64,000 nucleotides of DNA from PRS1 sp965250265 (GCA_965250265.1 CBDFNO010000014.1:310001-374000); one strand, 5' to 3'; shown: positions 8,735 to 17,801, numbered from the stretch's first letter. Notes: a model not told the origin generated them from the sequence alone. Made by a program: numbers and translations.

Positions 8735-8789
8735 AATAATTTCTTTTTTACTATTGTAAAGATACAATTTCTGTTCCATAGTTTTAAAT

Positions 8790-9377
8790 TTAAGTTCTTG
8801 TTTGTAAATCGGTAAAACCTTTGTAGTCTTTCCACTGCTCAAAAACCTGGTCGTAAATACTTTGGTTGTTTTCTTCTTTTTGAACTGGCTTTTTAAGGAG
8901 TTTGTATTGATGTTTTAAGCCTTGTTTGCTTTCTGCCTTTTCTACTAATTGTAATTTCTGTAAAGCTTTAAAGTAACGTTTTATTGTGGTTTGTGATTTG
9001 TGTAAAACTACTTGGGCGTCAAGTAATGTGATACTCCTGTTTTTATAACGCTCATACAATTTATGATAACTCTCTATGGCGTTTTGATTAATTGGTAGTG
9101 TTTCATTTTGTAAAAGCTGCATCGTATTTATAATATCGGTTTGAGAGCTTATAATGGTTTGTTTTTCTTTTAAACGGCCGTTTTGGTTTATCAAAGTTAT
9201 TGTGTGTAATAAATTGTTAAACAATAATTGTTCTGTAATTGGCAACTGTTCTAAATAATCCTGTATGTTTTCTTTATATGGATTGATTGTTGTTTTATTT
9301 GGATAAAGTTTTTTTACAATGTTTTGTAATTCATACAGTAATATTTTTACCTCGGTATGTGTTTTTTGGGGTTTCAT
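8790..9377 (-). CDS. Winged-helix-like accessory protein of the mobile module
   Basis: This 195-residue protein is downstream of, and co-directional with, the P-loop ATPase gene (52-nt gap). The C-terminal part (residues about 115-165) has a helix-turn-helix pattern: LYERYKNRSITLLDAQVVLH, SQTTIKRYFKALQKLQLVEK, then KHQYKLLKK. The N-terminal part is helical with no recognised motif. Its role may be DNA binding for the module's replication or transposition. The specific family is not recognised. Confidence 0.6.
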   Translation of the reverse strand: MKPQKTHTEVKILLYELQNIVKKLYPNKTTINPYKENIQDYLEQLPITEQLLFNNLLHTITLINQNGRLKEKQTIISSQTDIINTMQLLQNETLPINQNAIESYHKLYERYKNRSITLLDAQVVLHKSQTTIKRYFKALQKLQLVEKAESKQGLKHQYKLLKKPVQKEENNQSIYDQVFEQWKDYKGFTDLQTRT

Positions 9378-9429
9378 GGAATGTTGTATTTAATTGGCTG
9401 ATTATTATTTAATTAACTTCGCAAAAAGA

Positions 9430-11016
9430 CTACTTGCGAACCTCTTGCGAACTTGCGAGGTTGATTTGTGTGATACAGTTTTGTAATGCTTTGTTTATCT
9501 GCTTCTTAAGGCTTGTATATTCGTTTGCATCAATAATGTCATAGTGATAGGATTGTCCTTTTTTACCTTTTATTTTTCTGATATATCCTTCTAGCAATAG
9601 TTGATTATTATAATTTCGTAGTGTACTTTCCTTTATGCGTAGATTTCTACGGATTTCAGCATTTGTAAAAGTGGTTTGATTATTCTCTTTTAGATAAAAT
9701 TTCAACCGTTCTAAATGATTTCTACAAGCACCATTTATTGTATCACTTTTACGTAGTAAAACATCTATAATTAATTCGTTTGCTTCCTGTATATCTTCGA
9801 TTGTCGTTTCTATATATGGTTCGGCAGGCTCACCACAGCGTTCTTCACCTGTATCTTTATCGTATTGCTTTTCTCGTTGGTATTGTTTGTAAAAGGTTAT
9901 TACTTCAATAAACTGTAAATAATGGCTGTTGGTTCTTCTTGGTTTAAATACAGATTGTGGTAATTCTAAAAACTCTGCAAAAGGATTAATTACTTTGATT
10001 GGCTTTAAAATCCGCTGTACATTGCGGAGAAGCTCCGCTGCTTTTAATTCTTCTTGCTCATTTAATTTGCCTGCGGAGGCTCTCCGCTGATAATCCATTA
10101 TTTTTTGGTCTTGTTCTGCACTTTCATCGATGTATAATAAAAAGGAACGATTACTATTATCTTCGTAAATATGTTCTTGTGTAGTACAACCTGCAACACT
10201 TACAGGACCTTCAACTGTTAAATGGATTGTTCTTGTAGTTCCTTTGGTATCTTTATGTACAACCGTTTTAGTAATTCGTTTTTTAGTTTGTAATTCTCGT
10301 AATGGATAGAGTACAGATTCTGCTCCATCCAGATCTTCTATTAATATTAGTTTATGTTGTAGCTCTGTGCGATTGAAGTAATAAAATGCGTTTGCAGATA
10401 ATACGGTTATTTCTACTTTATCTTCTTGTGGAAAGAGTTCCGATACTTTAGATTGTAAATGTGTTTTACCAACGCCGGAACTTCCTAAACTTATACAATG
10501 CAATGGATTGTTAGTTTTGCGTGATGTGAAGATTAAAAACATTGTTTGTCTGTTGTGTTCTTCTCCAATAACTCCAGATTTTCCAATGAGTTCATTTGTA
10601 CGTTTAAGTAGATTATCCTTTTTTAAAAACGCCTCTGCGGCTCGCAGTTCGGTTGCTGATAGTTCTTTAAAATAGGGTTTGTTCGCTTCTGCTTGTTTTT
10701 CGATTAACAAAAAGCGGTAGTTCTCCAGTTCTTTTGTTAAGTCCTGTAATGTTCGTCTTGCTACGCTTGTTCCTATTTCTAATCGTTCTGCTATTTTTCT
10801 AACAAACTTTTCTACTTGATTATCATTGTACAAATCAATACTCTGCCTTAAAATGCTATGCGCTGAGCCTGTCGAAGCGTTATGTTCTTTTAGTTTCTGT
10901 ATGGATAGCGTAATTCGTAAACTCTCTAATTTATTGGTCTTTATTCCTCCTAAAATATGTATCTCTAAATGTTTTGTGATGTATTCGTAGTTGTTTGGGT
11001 TGGTTGTATCTAACAT
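9430..11016 (-). CDS. P-loop ATPase with HTH segments, mobile-module core protein
   Basis: The 528-residue product starts MLDTTNPNNYEYITKHLEI. A helix-turn-helix-like segment (VRKIAERLEIGTSVARRTLQDL) lies at about residues 75-100. The ATPase core follows with Walker A SLGSSGVGKTHL and Walker B LILIEDLDG, then an ESAEQD region. A C-terminal winged-helix pattern (TFTNAEIRRNLRIKESTLRNYNNQLLLEG) lies near residue 460. It resembles DNA-handling ATPases of integrative elements, but the exact family is not recognised. The ATG at 11016 aligns with the start of the pseudogene copy at 4912. Three or more short GC-rich palindromes are embedded in frame in the coding sequence (see findings). Confidence 0.7.
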   Translation of the reverse strand: MLDTTNPNNYEYITKHLEIHILGGIKTNKLESLRITLSIQKLKEHNASTGSAHSILRQSIDLYNDNQVEKFVRKIAERLEIGTSVARRTLQDLTKELENYRFLLIEKQAEANKPYFKELSATELRAAEAFLKKDNLLKRTNELIGKSGVIGEEHNRQTMFLIFTSRKTNNPLHCISLGSSGVGKTHLQSKVSELFPQEDKVEITVLSANAFYYFNRTELQHKLILIEDLDGAESVLYPLRELQTKKRITKTVVHKDTKGTTRTIHLTVEGPVSVAGCTTQEHIYEDNSNRSFLLYIDESAEQDQKIMDYQRRASAGKLNEQEELKAAELLRNVQRILKPIKVINPFAEFLELPQSVFKPRRTNSHYLQFIEVITFYKQYQREKQYDKDTGEERCGEPAEPYIETTIEDIQEANELIIDVLLRKSDTINGACRNHLERLKFYLKENNQTTFTNAEIRRNLRIKESTLRNYNNQLLLEGYIRKIKGKKGQSYHYDIIDANEYTSLKKQINKALQNCITQINLASSQEVRK

Positions 11017-11112
11017 TGTTAAAAAGTTTTTAATTATACCTATTTGCTCCAAAAGTAACATTTATGTATAATCAAACCAAACCTTTATGTATTTTTTATT
11101 CATTATATATGG

Positions 11113-11120
11113 TATATTTG
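11113..11120 (+). promoter_or_regulatory. -7 element for XRE regulator 2
   Basis: TATATTTG at 11113-11120 matches the Bacteroidota TAnnTTTG -7 box, 47 bp upstream of the ATG at 11167. The -33 element is less clear. Confidence 0.5.
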
Positions 11121-11166
11121 TGTATTATACGCTTGTAGCGATACATTTTAAATATAATTATACCTT

Positions 11167-11502
11167 ATGGACTTGGGAGAACGCATTAAGATTTGTAGAC
11201 AAAAGAAAAAGATGTCTCAACAGGATTTGGGTAGTATTTCAGAGACGCACCAAAAAAACATATCCAAGTATGAGCAGAATATGGTTGTGCCGTCTGCTAT
11301 TACCTTAAAGAAGATTGCTGATGCTCTTGAAGTAACTACCGATTATTTGTTGGGTGGGGATAATGATAATATAATTAAAGACATTAAATTATTAGCTTAT
11401 TTTAAAGCTATTGATACGATGCCTGATGATATTAAAGATTCTCTTTTAAAAGTGATCGATGCCTATATACGTGATTATAAAACACAACAGGCTTACGCAT
11501 AA
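11167..11502 (+). CDS. XRE-family (Cro/CI-type HTH) transcriptional regulator
   Basis: This 111-residue protein has the N-terminal Cro/CI HTH: LGERIKICRQKKKMSQQDLG, then HQKNISKYEQNMVVPSAITLKKIADALEVTTDYLLGGD. A helical C-terminal tail may mediate dimerisation. It is a paralogue of the regulator at 5109. It is divergent from the P-loop ATPase gene across 150 bp, a classic repressor arrangement. Its stop codon abuts the shared terminator hairpin. By analogy with phage and ICE regulators it probably controls the divergent module; no operator repeat was identified. Confidence 0.85.
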   Translation: MDLGERIKICRQKKKMSQQDLGSISETHQKNISKYEQNMVVPSAITLKKIADALEVTTDYLLGGDNDNIIKDIKLLAYFKAIDTMPDDIKDSLLKVIDAYIRDYKTQQAYA

Positions 11503-11534
11503 AAAAAACAGCAATCAATTAAGACTGCTGTTTA
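11502..11534. terminator. Hairpin terminator, conserved tip-cassette boundary 2
   Basis: A-run, AACAGCA (11507-11513), TGCTGTT (11526-11532), T-rich tail. It is a near copy of 5813-5846 and 22616-22645, and is followed by the shared word AACCACTAATTTGA. It separates converging genes 11167-11502 and 11580-12083. Confidence 0.8.
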
Positions 11535-11579
11535 ATTTATAAATTCTAATAACCACTAATTTGAACCGAGACCGATCTA

Positions 11580-12083
11580 TTACTCTCGTTTATTATATTT
11601 CAATCCATAATAAAGACTAAGTATTTCTGATTTTTTTAACATTTTCGTAGAAATACAATGAGAATAGAATCCATGCTTTACACTTTCATTTTTATTAAAA
11701 ATATAGATATTTATTTTACTAAAAAAATCATTGTTTTTTGAGCAAAAATTATCATTTATTGAATTAATCAATGAAGGATTTTCCAAAAGCTTAATGGCAT
11801 TCAATTTTTGCTTTTTTCCTAACTTTTTTCTATTAGGTTTAATGAAACTAGATTTATATTTTACTGTTTTGGACTTGTATTTTTTCTTTTCTTTCCAAAC
11901 TATCAACATGTTTCCAGTATCATCAAAGATATATAAAGCATTATTTATATTTCTTTGGGCTAATTTTAAGGAGTCATTCTTAATAAACTTAAACCCCATT
12001 AAGCTATCCTTTTTAAATCTATCTTGACCATTTATACTTGAACAAAACAAAAAAGTTATAATCAAAATCAATATGTTTTTCAT
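11580..12083 (-). CDS. Small secreted protein, probable immunity protein for tip 2
   Basis: This 167-residue protein has a signal peptide (MKNILILIITFLFCSSINGQ). The LFCSS stretch leaves open whether it is a lipoprotein or a type I signal. The mature part is very basic (KEKKKYKSKTVKYKSS, RKKLGKKQK) and matches no family I recognise. It begins 11 nt after the stop of the HELLGH-containing RHS tip and ends just before the shared boundary hairpin, the slot held by immunity genes in the other two cassettes. The immunity role rests on position only. Confidence 0.55.
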   Translation of the reverse strand: MKNILILIITFLFCSSINGQDRFKKDSLMGFKFIKNDSLKLAQRNINNALYIFDDTGNMLIVWKEKKKYKSKTVKYKSSFIKPNRKKLGKKQKLNAIKLLENPSLINSINDNFCSKNNDFFSKINIYIFNKNESVKHGFYSHCISTKMLKKSEILSLYYGLKYNKRE

Positions 12084-12094
12084 AATTTTTTAAT

Positions 12095-13048
12095 TTACCT
12101 TAAATATAATGGTACTTGCCATGAAATTGTACCAGGAATTATACCCCTAAATGGTCCATGTGCTCCACCATTTCTATATACTCTAGAGCTACCATTATTT
12201 TGATGTCTCAAAAACAAGTTGTCTACTCTTACTGGATTTATTTTATGTGAAAGATCACTATCTCCCCCTAAAAATCTATCTAATCCATGTCCCAATAACT
12301 CATGGGCTAAAACACGACCTAGGTTTCTTTTTCGGTTTGTAATGTAATTTCCCGTAGTATTGTTTATTATGTCTGGTGGAGCTGATAATGATGAACCCCG
12401 AAGTATGATTGTAAAAGAGCCAGTAGATGTTCTGCGATTTCCTCCTCCAGAACCTCCAAGTTGATTTGTATTGAAACTTTCAGCGTCAACCTTTTTTCCA
12501 TCAATAGTTACTTTTGCATTTAAATTTCTGATTTGCACTTCATGGACTTCACTAGAATTTATTGCAATCATATAACCATTAGCAAGAGCTTTTTCCTCCA
12601 CACTTGAATTTTTGGTTGCTTCATCAAAATCCTTTTGACTTATGGATTTAAAATTCTTTCCTTTAGTTTTAAATAAACGTGCCAATTCTCTGTTATTTCT
12701 AAATGTTTTTCTCATTTCTCTTCTGGCTCTTCTAGCATCCCTTCTAGCAGTTCCCTGAATAGAATCACCCTTTATATCTTTAAAGAATATCGGATTGTTT
12801 GCGGCAAAATGATATGGTGTAATTGAATAATATTTCTCAGCAAACCTATCTATTTTATTAAATCTTCCAATTGCTGGGTCATAATCTCTCCATTGAAAAG
12901 CATAAGTATTTTTACCAAGTTCCTTTTCTTCTTCTTGACCTTGGAACGTATGATATTTATCTTCACTTACAATGTTACCATTATACCCTTTATGTTTCAG
13001 TCCAAATGGATAGTAGTTGTTTTCGGAAAGTATTTCGGAATGAAACAG
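12095..13048 (-). pseudogene. RHS core plus metallopeptidase-like tip (tip 2), lacking a 5' end
   Basis: An open frame runs from a stop codon at 13049-13051 to 12095 with no ATG before the RHS core. It reads ENNYYPFGLKHKGYNG, then FQWRDYDPAIGRF, PYHFAANNPIFFKD and a variable tip. The only ATG giving a sizeable product (12715) lies beyond the core. The tip carries VLAHELLGHGLDRFLGG, an HExxxH zinc-site pattern of the kind known from family M49 peptidases; other M49 hallmarks are not evident. The piece looks like a displaced tip of a full-length RHS gene, silent unless recombined onto one. The candidate immunity gene lies 11 nt downstream. Confidence 0.75.
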
Positions 13049-13225
13049 TTACATCGAAATCTAAAGTTGAATTTATAACTTCCGTTTCTTACTTTTCTGT
13101 CGTTTCTTACTTTGTAAATACCTCGATTTTGTTTCAAAGAACGTATTGCTAATATAAGTGTTTTAACTATTAATACAGTAAGCGTTTTGCTTATAAAAAG
13201 TAAGTTTTTGTAGAAGTGTTATTTA

Positions 13226-14068
13226 CTAATTGTCTTTGTTAAATATTGGAATACCTTTACTAATTAGAACATAATTATTATCGACATATACTCCATTTCC
13301 AAATCCACAATATTGACCATTGTTTATTGTTTCTATGAGAACACTATTTGAATTAATTGTCATTTTAAAATGACAATAACCCAATGTTTCATCTTCAAAT
13401 ATTGCGACACTATCTTTTAATTCTACCAGTCCCTCTAAATATCCCAAGTTTGTACCATTGAATAAATCCAAACTAAATACAACTTTACCATCATCAAGTT
13501 CAATAATCTTTAGAATGTTTGATTCATTGAACTGATACATTCCTGTAAATTCACTTTTCTTTTTAGATCTTTTTAAAACATATGGAATATTGAGTTTTTT
13601 ATAATCTTCCATTTGAATGTAGTCTCCTTGTTGTACATTTTGTTCAACAATTTCATATCGATATTCAATGTAGCGTTTCTCAATTAATAGACTTACCGGT
13701 TGATAATCCCCATCACCAATCTCTTTTACAACAAACTTTCTTTTTTTATGAAACGAAGTAATAATATTGCCGTCACGAAACAATTTTAAACGACTACCCT
13801 GTGCAGAAAACAAAAGTTCATAATTATCCTGACTCCAAAGAATATTAAATAAACCTGTATTATTTTTAAGCTTGAAAACCTGTAATGAGATTTCTTTACC
13901 TTCAGTATAATCTTCACTTAAAACTTTATATCTCTTAGTATACAATACTAGGTTGTTACTCAATGATCTAGTCGAATAATCAATTTCAATTAATTTTACT
14001 GTTTGGAGTTTCTGGGAAAACGATAAAAAATGAAATAACAATAGGACAATTAGGACTGATTTCTTCAT
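13226..14068 (-). CDS. Secreted protein of unknown function
   Basis: This 280-residue protein has a signal peptide (MKKSVLIVLLLFHFLSFSQ). The body is beta-rich. The C-terminal third (YCHFKMTINSNSVLIETINNG, then QYCGFGNGVYVDNNYVL) has paired cysteines, a pattern like small periplasmic inhibitor or immunity domains. No family assignment is safe. It lies upstream of tip 2 with remnant-like DNA on both sides and no partner gene. It may be an orphan immunity protein left from a lost cassette, which is inference. Confidence 0.55.
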   Translation of the reverse strand: MKKSVLIVLLLFHFLSFSQKLQTVKLIEIDYSTRSLSNNLVLYTKRYKVLSEDYTEGKEISLQVFKLKNNTGLFNILWSQDNYELLFSAQGSRLKLFRDGNIITSFHKKRKFVVKEIGDGDYQPVSLLIEKRYIEYRYEIVEQNVQQGDYIQMEDYKKLNIPYVLKRSKKKSEFTGMYQFNESNILKIIELDDGKVVFSLDLFNGTNLGYLEGLVELKDSVAIFEDETLGYCHFKMTINSNSVLIETINNGQYCGFGNGVYVDNNYVLISKGIPIFNKDN

Positions 14069-14446
14069 AATAAATTAAAGTATAATCTGTCAGTCCCTAA
14101 CAGAAGTTTATATAAACAATAAGCGTGGAACTGAAGCTTACCGTTATCAAGGTACTGGTATACCCTACACATAATAAACAACAGCCCACGCCATAACGTG
14201 AGCGTAGTCTATTCATCTTATGTGTTTAAAAATTACCAGTTTTTGATAACAAGAGTAAATAGCTAACGCTTTTCTAATATTTTATATAAATTACTTTCTT
14301 ATAATTTTATTGTTTTTTGTTGTAGTAAAAATAGCAATTTAATATCAATATAGTACCTATAAAAAAGCTTCCGTGAAAAAGACTTCATTATTTGTATTTT
14401 ACTATTCTCAATAGAAAAATAGAAATTTATACTGTATTTTTGGAGA
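14069..14446. other. Intergenic region left of the replication module
   Basis: No gene is supported. ACACATAA (about 14166) and TTATGTGT (about 14217) form an inverted pair around a GC-richer core. Bases from about 14391 (TTTGTATTTTACTATTCTCA ... ATAGAAAAATAG ... GAGAGTGT) are echoed at 17704-17757 behind the primase-helicase gene. Confidence 0.5.
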
Positions 14447-15238
14447 GTGTCTAAATCAGAAAATACAAAACTTACTGTAGAAGAAATTGTTAGTGAAATT
14501 GTTTCTACTACAGAAGACACTTATGATGTGTTTTTACAACTTACTGAAGATCGTTCACAAGATATCCTAAACAGAGTATTACACAAATTAAATCAACCTT
14601 TTTCGTTTTTAGAAGATAAATACATCCGTCCACTAATTGTAGTTGAAAATAGTTTAGAATTTCAGTATTCAGAAGACGATTATAAAATAGCCGATTTAAA
14701 AGTAGTAAAATCTGATCATGTTTTGAGACACGATGAAGTTGAGCATCGTGCTTTTGAAATTTGGTTACAACGTAAACAAAAAGAACGCGATAATATTTTA
14801 GTACGTTACGCTAGTAAAAACAAGACAGATCTAATATCGACATTCCCTACTTTTAAAACATCTTCTAAAGTAACTACCGACCAATTACATAAAGTATTTG
14901 ATAAACTGATTGAATTAGAACTTATTGATAAATGTGATTCTCAAACTTTTGTTTTATGTTTTACAGAGAAGACTTTAAAAGAACAACCTCATATTAAATT
15001 CAAACACAGCCCTCAAATTCTTTATCATTTATTTAAGTTATTTGATAAATATAGAGTAGTAATAGATACAGAGAAGAGTATTATCTTTTCTCAAAATCAA
15101 CTTTTTGTTGATAAGAATGGAAGTCCATTTAAAACACCATTACGAACAGGATTAGATGTCCTTAAACAATATCCAAAAGACAAAAAGCTCAAACAATTAG
15201 TTCAAAATTTAGAATCATCATTTGAAGATATTTTTTGA
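14447..15238 (+). CDS. Hypothetical protein upstream of the primase-helicase, possible replication initiator
   Basis: This 263-residue soluble protein has a GTG start at 14447 (MSKSENTKLTVEEIVSEI). The next in-frame ATG would remove the conserved-looking N-terminus, so GTG is preferred, with moderate certainty. The C-terminal half contains a helix-rich stretch (TTDQLHKVFDKLIELELIDK) compatible with a winged helix. No family is recognised. Its last codons lie in the first of three 10-bp iterons, and the primase-helicase gene begins 119 bp downstream. That position is typical of an initiator or regulator, and the role is inferred from it alone. Confidence 0.6.
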   Translation: MSKSENTKLTVEEIVSEIVSTTEDTYDVFLQLTEDRSQDILNRVLHKLNQPFSFLEDKYIRPLIVVENSLEFQYSEDDYKIADLKVVKSDHVLRHDEVEHRAFEIWLQRKQKERDNILVRYASKNKTDLISTFPTFKTSSKVTTDQLHKVFDKLIELELIDKCDSQTFVLCFTEKTLKEQPHIKFKHSPQILYHLFKLFDKYRVVIDTEKSIIFSQNQLFVDKNGSPFKTPLRTGLDVLKQYPKDKKLKQLVQNLESSFEDIF

Positions 15239-15264
15239 CACTCATTGACAGTCATTGACACGTC
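15235..15264. repeat. Three tandem 10-bp iterons, candidate origin
   Basis: TTGACACTCA, TTGACAGTCA and TTGACACGTC follow each other with exact 10-bp period directly at the end of the upstream gene. With the palindrome at 15302-15318 they lie in the 118-bp gap before the primase-helicase gene. Confidence 0.65.
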
Positions 15265-15301
15265 AATTCTTTCCCTAACATATAGCAATATTTTTGCCGT
15301 G

Positions 15302-15318
15302 GCTATCATAATGATAGC
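15302..15318. repeat. 17-bp palindrome upstream of the primase-helicase
   Basis: GCTATCAT-A-ATGATAGC is a perfect 8-bp inverted repeat around a single base, 39 bp upstream of the ATG at 15357. It could be an operator or part of an origin. Confidence 0.7.
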
Positions 15319-15356
15319 TGAGTAGGCCTGCTCTTATTAATTAAATATTTATTAGT

Positions 15357-17675
15357 ATGAGTAAAAAATTTGAATATTCGTTCTTTGACAATTTGAAAAA
15401 CACTGTTGCTTCAGAGACGATGAATATGGACAAACTCGATGAAATAATTCGAGGAGATCAGTTAAAGTCTAAAATTGAACTTTATCGTAAAACAAACGAT
15501 AAAAGTTTAAAAATGGACTTACCGTTAGTAACCTTTAGTGGTGTATTTAACAAACGTAAGAAATCTGAATTAGTTGAACATTCGGGATTAATCTGTTTGG
15601 ATATCGACAATATTCCTTATGCTGATGAACTTAAAGACCGTTTAAAAGAAGAAGACTACATTCATTATATGTTTGTATCACCTTCACGAGGTTTAAAAGT
15701 TATCATTAAGATCAATGCAGCTAATGAAGAAGAACACTTGCTATTCTTCAAATCTTTGCAGAAACACTTTAGTAGTTTAAAAATTACTATCGATAAAGCT
15801 TGTAAAGATATTAGTAGAGGATGTTTCTTAAGTTATGATTCGACTGCTTTCTATAATATTGAAAGTAGTACTCTCGATTTTGACTTCGTGAAAAAGTATT
15901 TTCCTATTGAAAATAGAAAAATACAAAATCAGGAAACAATTTGTGAGAGTGAAGATACTACAATTGAAAGTTACAATGATGTAGTGATGATATGTGTTGA
16001 GAAATTTCTTAAGTGTAACAATGGCGAAAAACACAATGTGTTATTAAACCAAGCTACACATTTAGGATATTACATCAATGCAAAGTTATTGGATTACACG
16101 ACGTGTTACAACGCTCTTTCGAAAGCTGTTGAGAAACGAAAAGACGAAATTGACAATAAAGATAGTGCGTTAAAAACTATCGATAATGGGTTGATTTATG
16201 GGCTTGAAAATCCAAAACCTGTTAATGGTATATCAATTTCCAAAACCAGTTACCAATTTTGGTATGGTTATGAAGGTAGGATTGTAATACTTGCCAATAT
16301 GTACTATACGTTTTTAAATAGAAATGGTTTTTGGGGATATATGTACAATGGAAGTAGGATATTAGTTAGAACCCAAAACAATATCGTTTCTATAGTTAAA
16401 AAAGAAGCCATCATTGATTTTACGATGAGTTTTATACGTGATTTGGAGTATGACATTGGAAACCAATGTACCAAGTTTGACTTATTGGAAAAGTTTCACA
16501 ATAGATTAAACTGTCTCGTTTCAGATAATCAACTCAATACGTTTTTAAAATTAAAACGTGAGTTTTTATTAGATACACAAGATATCTGTTATAAATATTT
16601 TGAAAATGGAGTGTTGAAAGTAACTAAAGACGATAAGATACTTCTTGGTTATGATGATGTTGAAGGAATGATTTGGCAATCTTCAATTATAGATCGTCAG
16701 TACAATCCTAGTGAACAACAACTTGATGATTATATAGTTGAAGGAGATTTTGTCAATTTTATCAAAGGTGTTACTGGAGATAAAAAACAAAAAACATTCT
16801 CAAGATATGATAGTATGAAAACTATTTTAGGTTATTTGTTACATAACTACAAAGATCCTAAAAACGCTAAAGCTATTATATTTTGCGATGAGCAAATCTC
16901 TGATAATCCTGAAGGTGGAGTTGGCAAGGGTCTGGTATTGAGTGCATTAGCTAAATATAAGAAAATGACGGTTGTAGATGGTAAGAATTTTAGTTTTAGA
17001 AAGAACTTCGCTTTTCAGCAAGTGGATTTAGACACACGGATTTTAGCGTTTGATGATGTTAAGATGCTTTTCGATTTTAAAAGTCTCTTTGGTGTAATTA
17101 CTGAAGGTATTGCAGTTGAAAAGAAAAACAAAGACACGATGTACATTAAATACGAAGATTCTCCTAAAGTTTTAATTACTACTAATTATGTGATTGAAGG
17201 CGAAGGAAATTCTTATGAACGTAGAAAGGTGGAAATCGAGTTTTCTCAACATTACAACAAAACTCATACGCCGTTTGATGAATTTAACAAAACGTTGTTT
17301 GACGAATGGGATGATGAACAATGGCTATACTTCGACATTTTTATGACGAATTGTATTCAATCATTTTTAACTAATGGGATTATTCAACCTGTTGTTAAAA
17401 ACATTCCGAAAAGGAAACTTCGTCAGGGAACAAGCAAAGAATTTGCTTTGTTTGTAGAGAAATTAGATCTGTTAGAGAAGAATGGAAAAGAGTATTGTGT
17501 GAAACTTATTAAATCTAAATTTGAGGTAGATTATCCTCATTTTAAACAATTTAATTGGTTTACTTCTTATAAATTCAATAGTTGGTTGAAACTCTATGGA
17601 GAGGTTTTTAAATACGATACTGAATTTAGATATAGTAACAACGTTCACTATATCTCTTTTACAGAAAATAAGTAG
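15357..17675 (+). CDS. Primase-helicase with VirE-N-type N-terminus and SF3-like ATPase
   Basis: This 772-residue protein has an N-terminal region (about residues 25-170) with LPLVTFSGVFNKRKKSELVEHSG, CLDIDNI and YMFVSPSRGLKVIIKI. This matches the BT4734/VirE-N-terminal family, an archaeo-eukaryotic-primase-like fold; the acidic DID and the SPSRGLK stretch are the expected active-site segments. The C-terminal half has a Walker A-like NPEGGVGKGLV (about 516-526), then TRILAFDDVK as Walker B and KVLITTNYVI as an SF3-type motif C/sensor. Together it is a replication primase-helicase of mobile elements. It follows the iterons and palindrome and is closed by the terminator at 17765. The start codon is the only reasonable ATG. 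Confidence 0.85.
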   Translation: MSKKFEYSFFDNLKNTVASETMNMDKLDEIIRGDQLKSKIELYRKTNDKSLKMDLPLVTFSGVFNKRKKSELVEHSGLICLDIDNIPYADELKDRLKEEDYIHYMFVSPSRGLKVIIKINAANEEEHLLFFKSLQKHFSSLKITIDKACKDISRGCFLSYDSTAFYNIESSTLDFDFVKKYFPIENRKIQNQETICESEDTTIESYNDVVMICVEKFLKCNNGEKHNVLLNQATHLGYYINAKLLDYTTCYNALSKAVEKRKDEIDNKDSALKTIDNGLIYGLENPKPVNGISISKTSYQFWYGYEGRIVILANMYYTFLNRNGFWGYMYNGSRILVRTQNNIVSIVKKEAIIDFTMSFIRDLEYDIGNQCTKFDLLEKFHNRLNCLVSDNQLNTFLKLKREFLLDTQDICYKYFENGVLKVTKDDKILLGYDDVEGMIWQSSIIDRQYNPSEQQLDDYIVEGDFVNFIKGVTGDKKQKTFSRYDSMKTILGYLLHNYKDPKNAKAIIFCDEQISDNPEGGVGKGLVLSALAKYKKMTVVDGKNFSFRKNFAFQQVDLDTRILAFDDVKMLFDFKSLFGVITEGIAVEKKNKDTMYIKYEDSPKVLITTNYVIEGEGNSYERRKVEIEFSQHYNKTHTPFDEFNKTLFDEWDDEQWLYFDIFMTNCIQSFLTNGIIQPVVKNIPKRKLRQGTSKEFALFVEKLDLLEKNGKEYCVKLIKSKFEVDYPHFKQFNWFTSYKFNSWLKLYGEVFKYDTEFRYSNNVHYISFTENK

Positions 17676-17693
17676 TCGCCATTTCCAACAGTT

Positions 17694-17727
17694 ATTTTTC
17701 TATTTTTGTATTCTAAAATAGAAAAAT
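17694..17727. repeat. 13-bp perfect inverted repeat after the primase-helicase
   Basis: ATTTTTCTATTTT (17694-17706) and AAAATAGAAAAAT (17715-17727) are exact complements. The stretch to about 17757 (ending GAGAGTGTG) resembles 14391-14450 upstream of the first gene of the module, so the two genes are bracketed by related sequences. Confidence 0.65.
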
Positions 17728-17764
17728 ACAAATTGTCAACACTTTTTTTGAGAGTGTGAAAATT

Positions 17765-17801
17765 ACAGCCTAATGATTAATTTCGTTAGGCTGTTTTTTT
17801 G
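17765..17801 (+). terminator. Rho-independent terminator after the primase-helicase
   Basis: ACAGCCTAA (17765-17773) pairs with TTAGGCTGT (17786-17794), followed by a run of T. It separates the primase-helicase from the serine recombinase gene. Confidence 0.85.

Noticed and set aside
14119..14178. Short plus-strand stretch reading NKRGTEAYRYQGTGIPYT, faintly RHS-like
   Set aside because: Eighteen residues before a stop are too few to separate an RHS remnant from chance.
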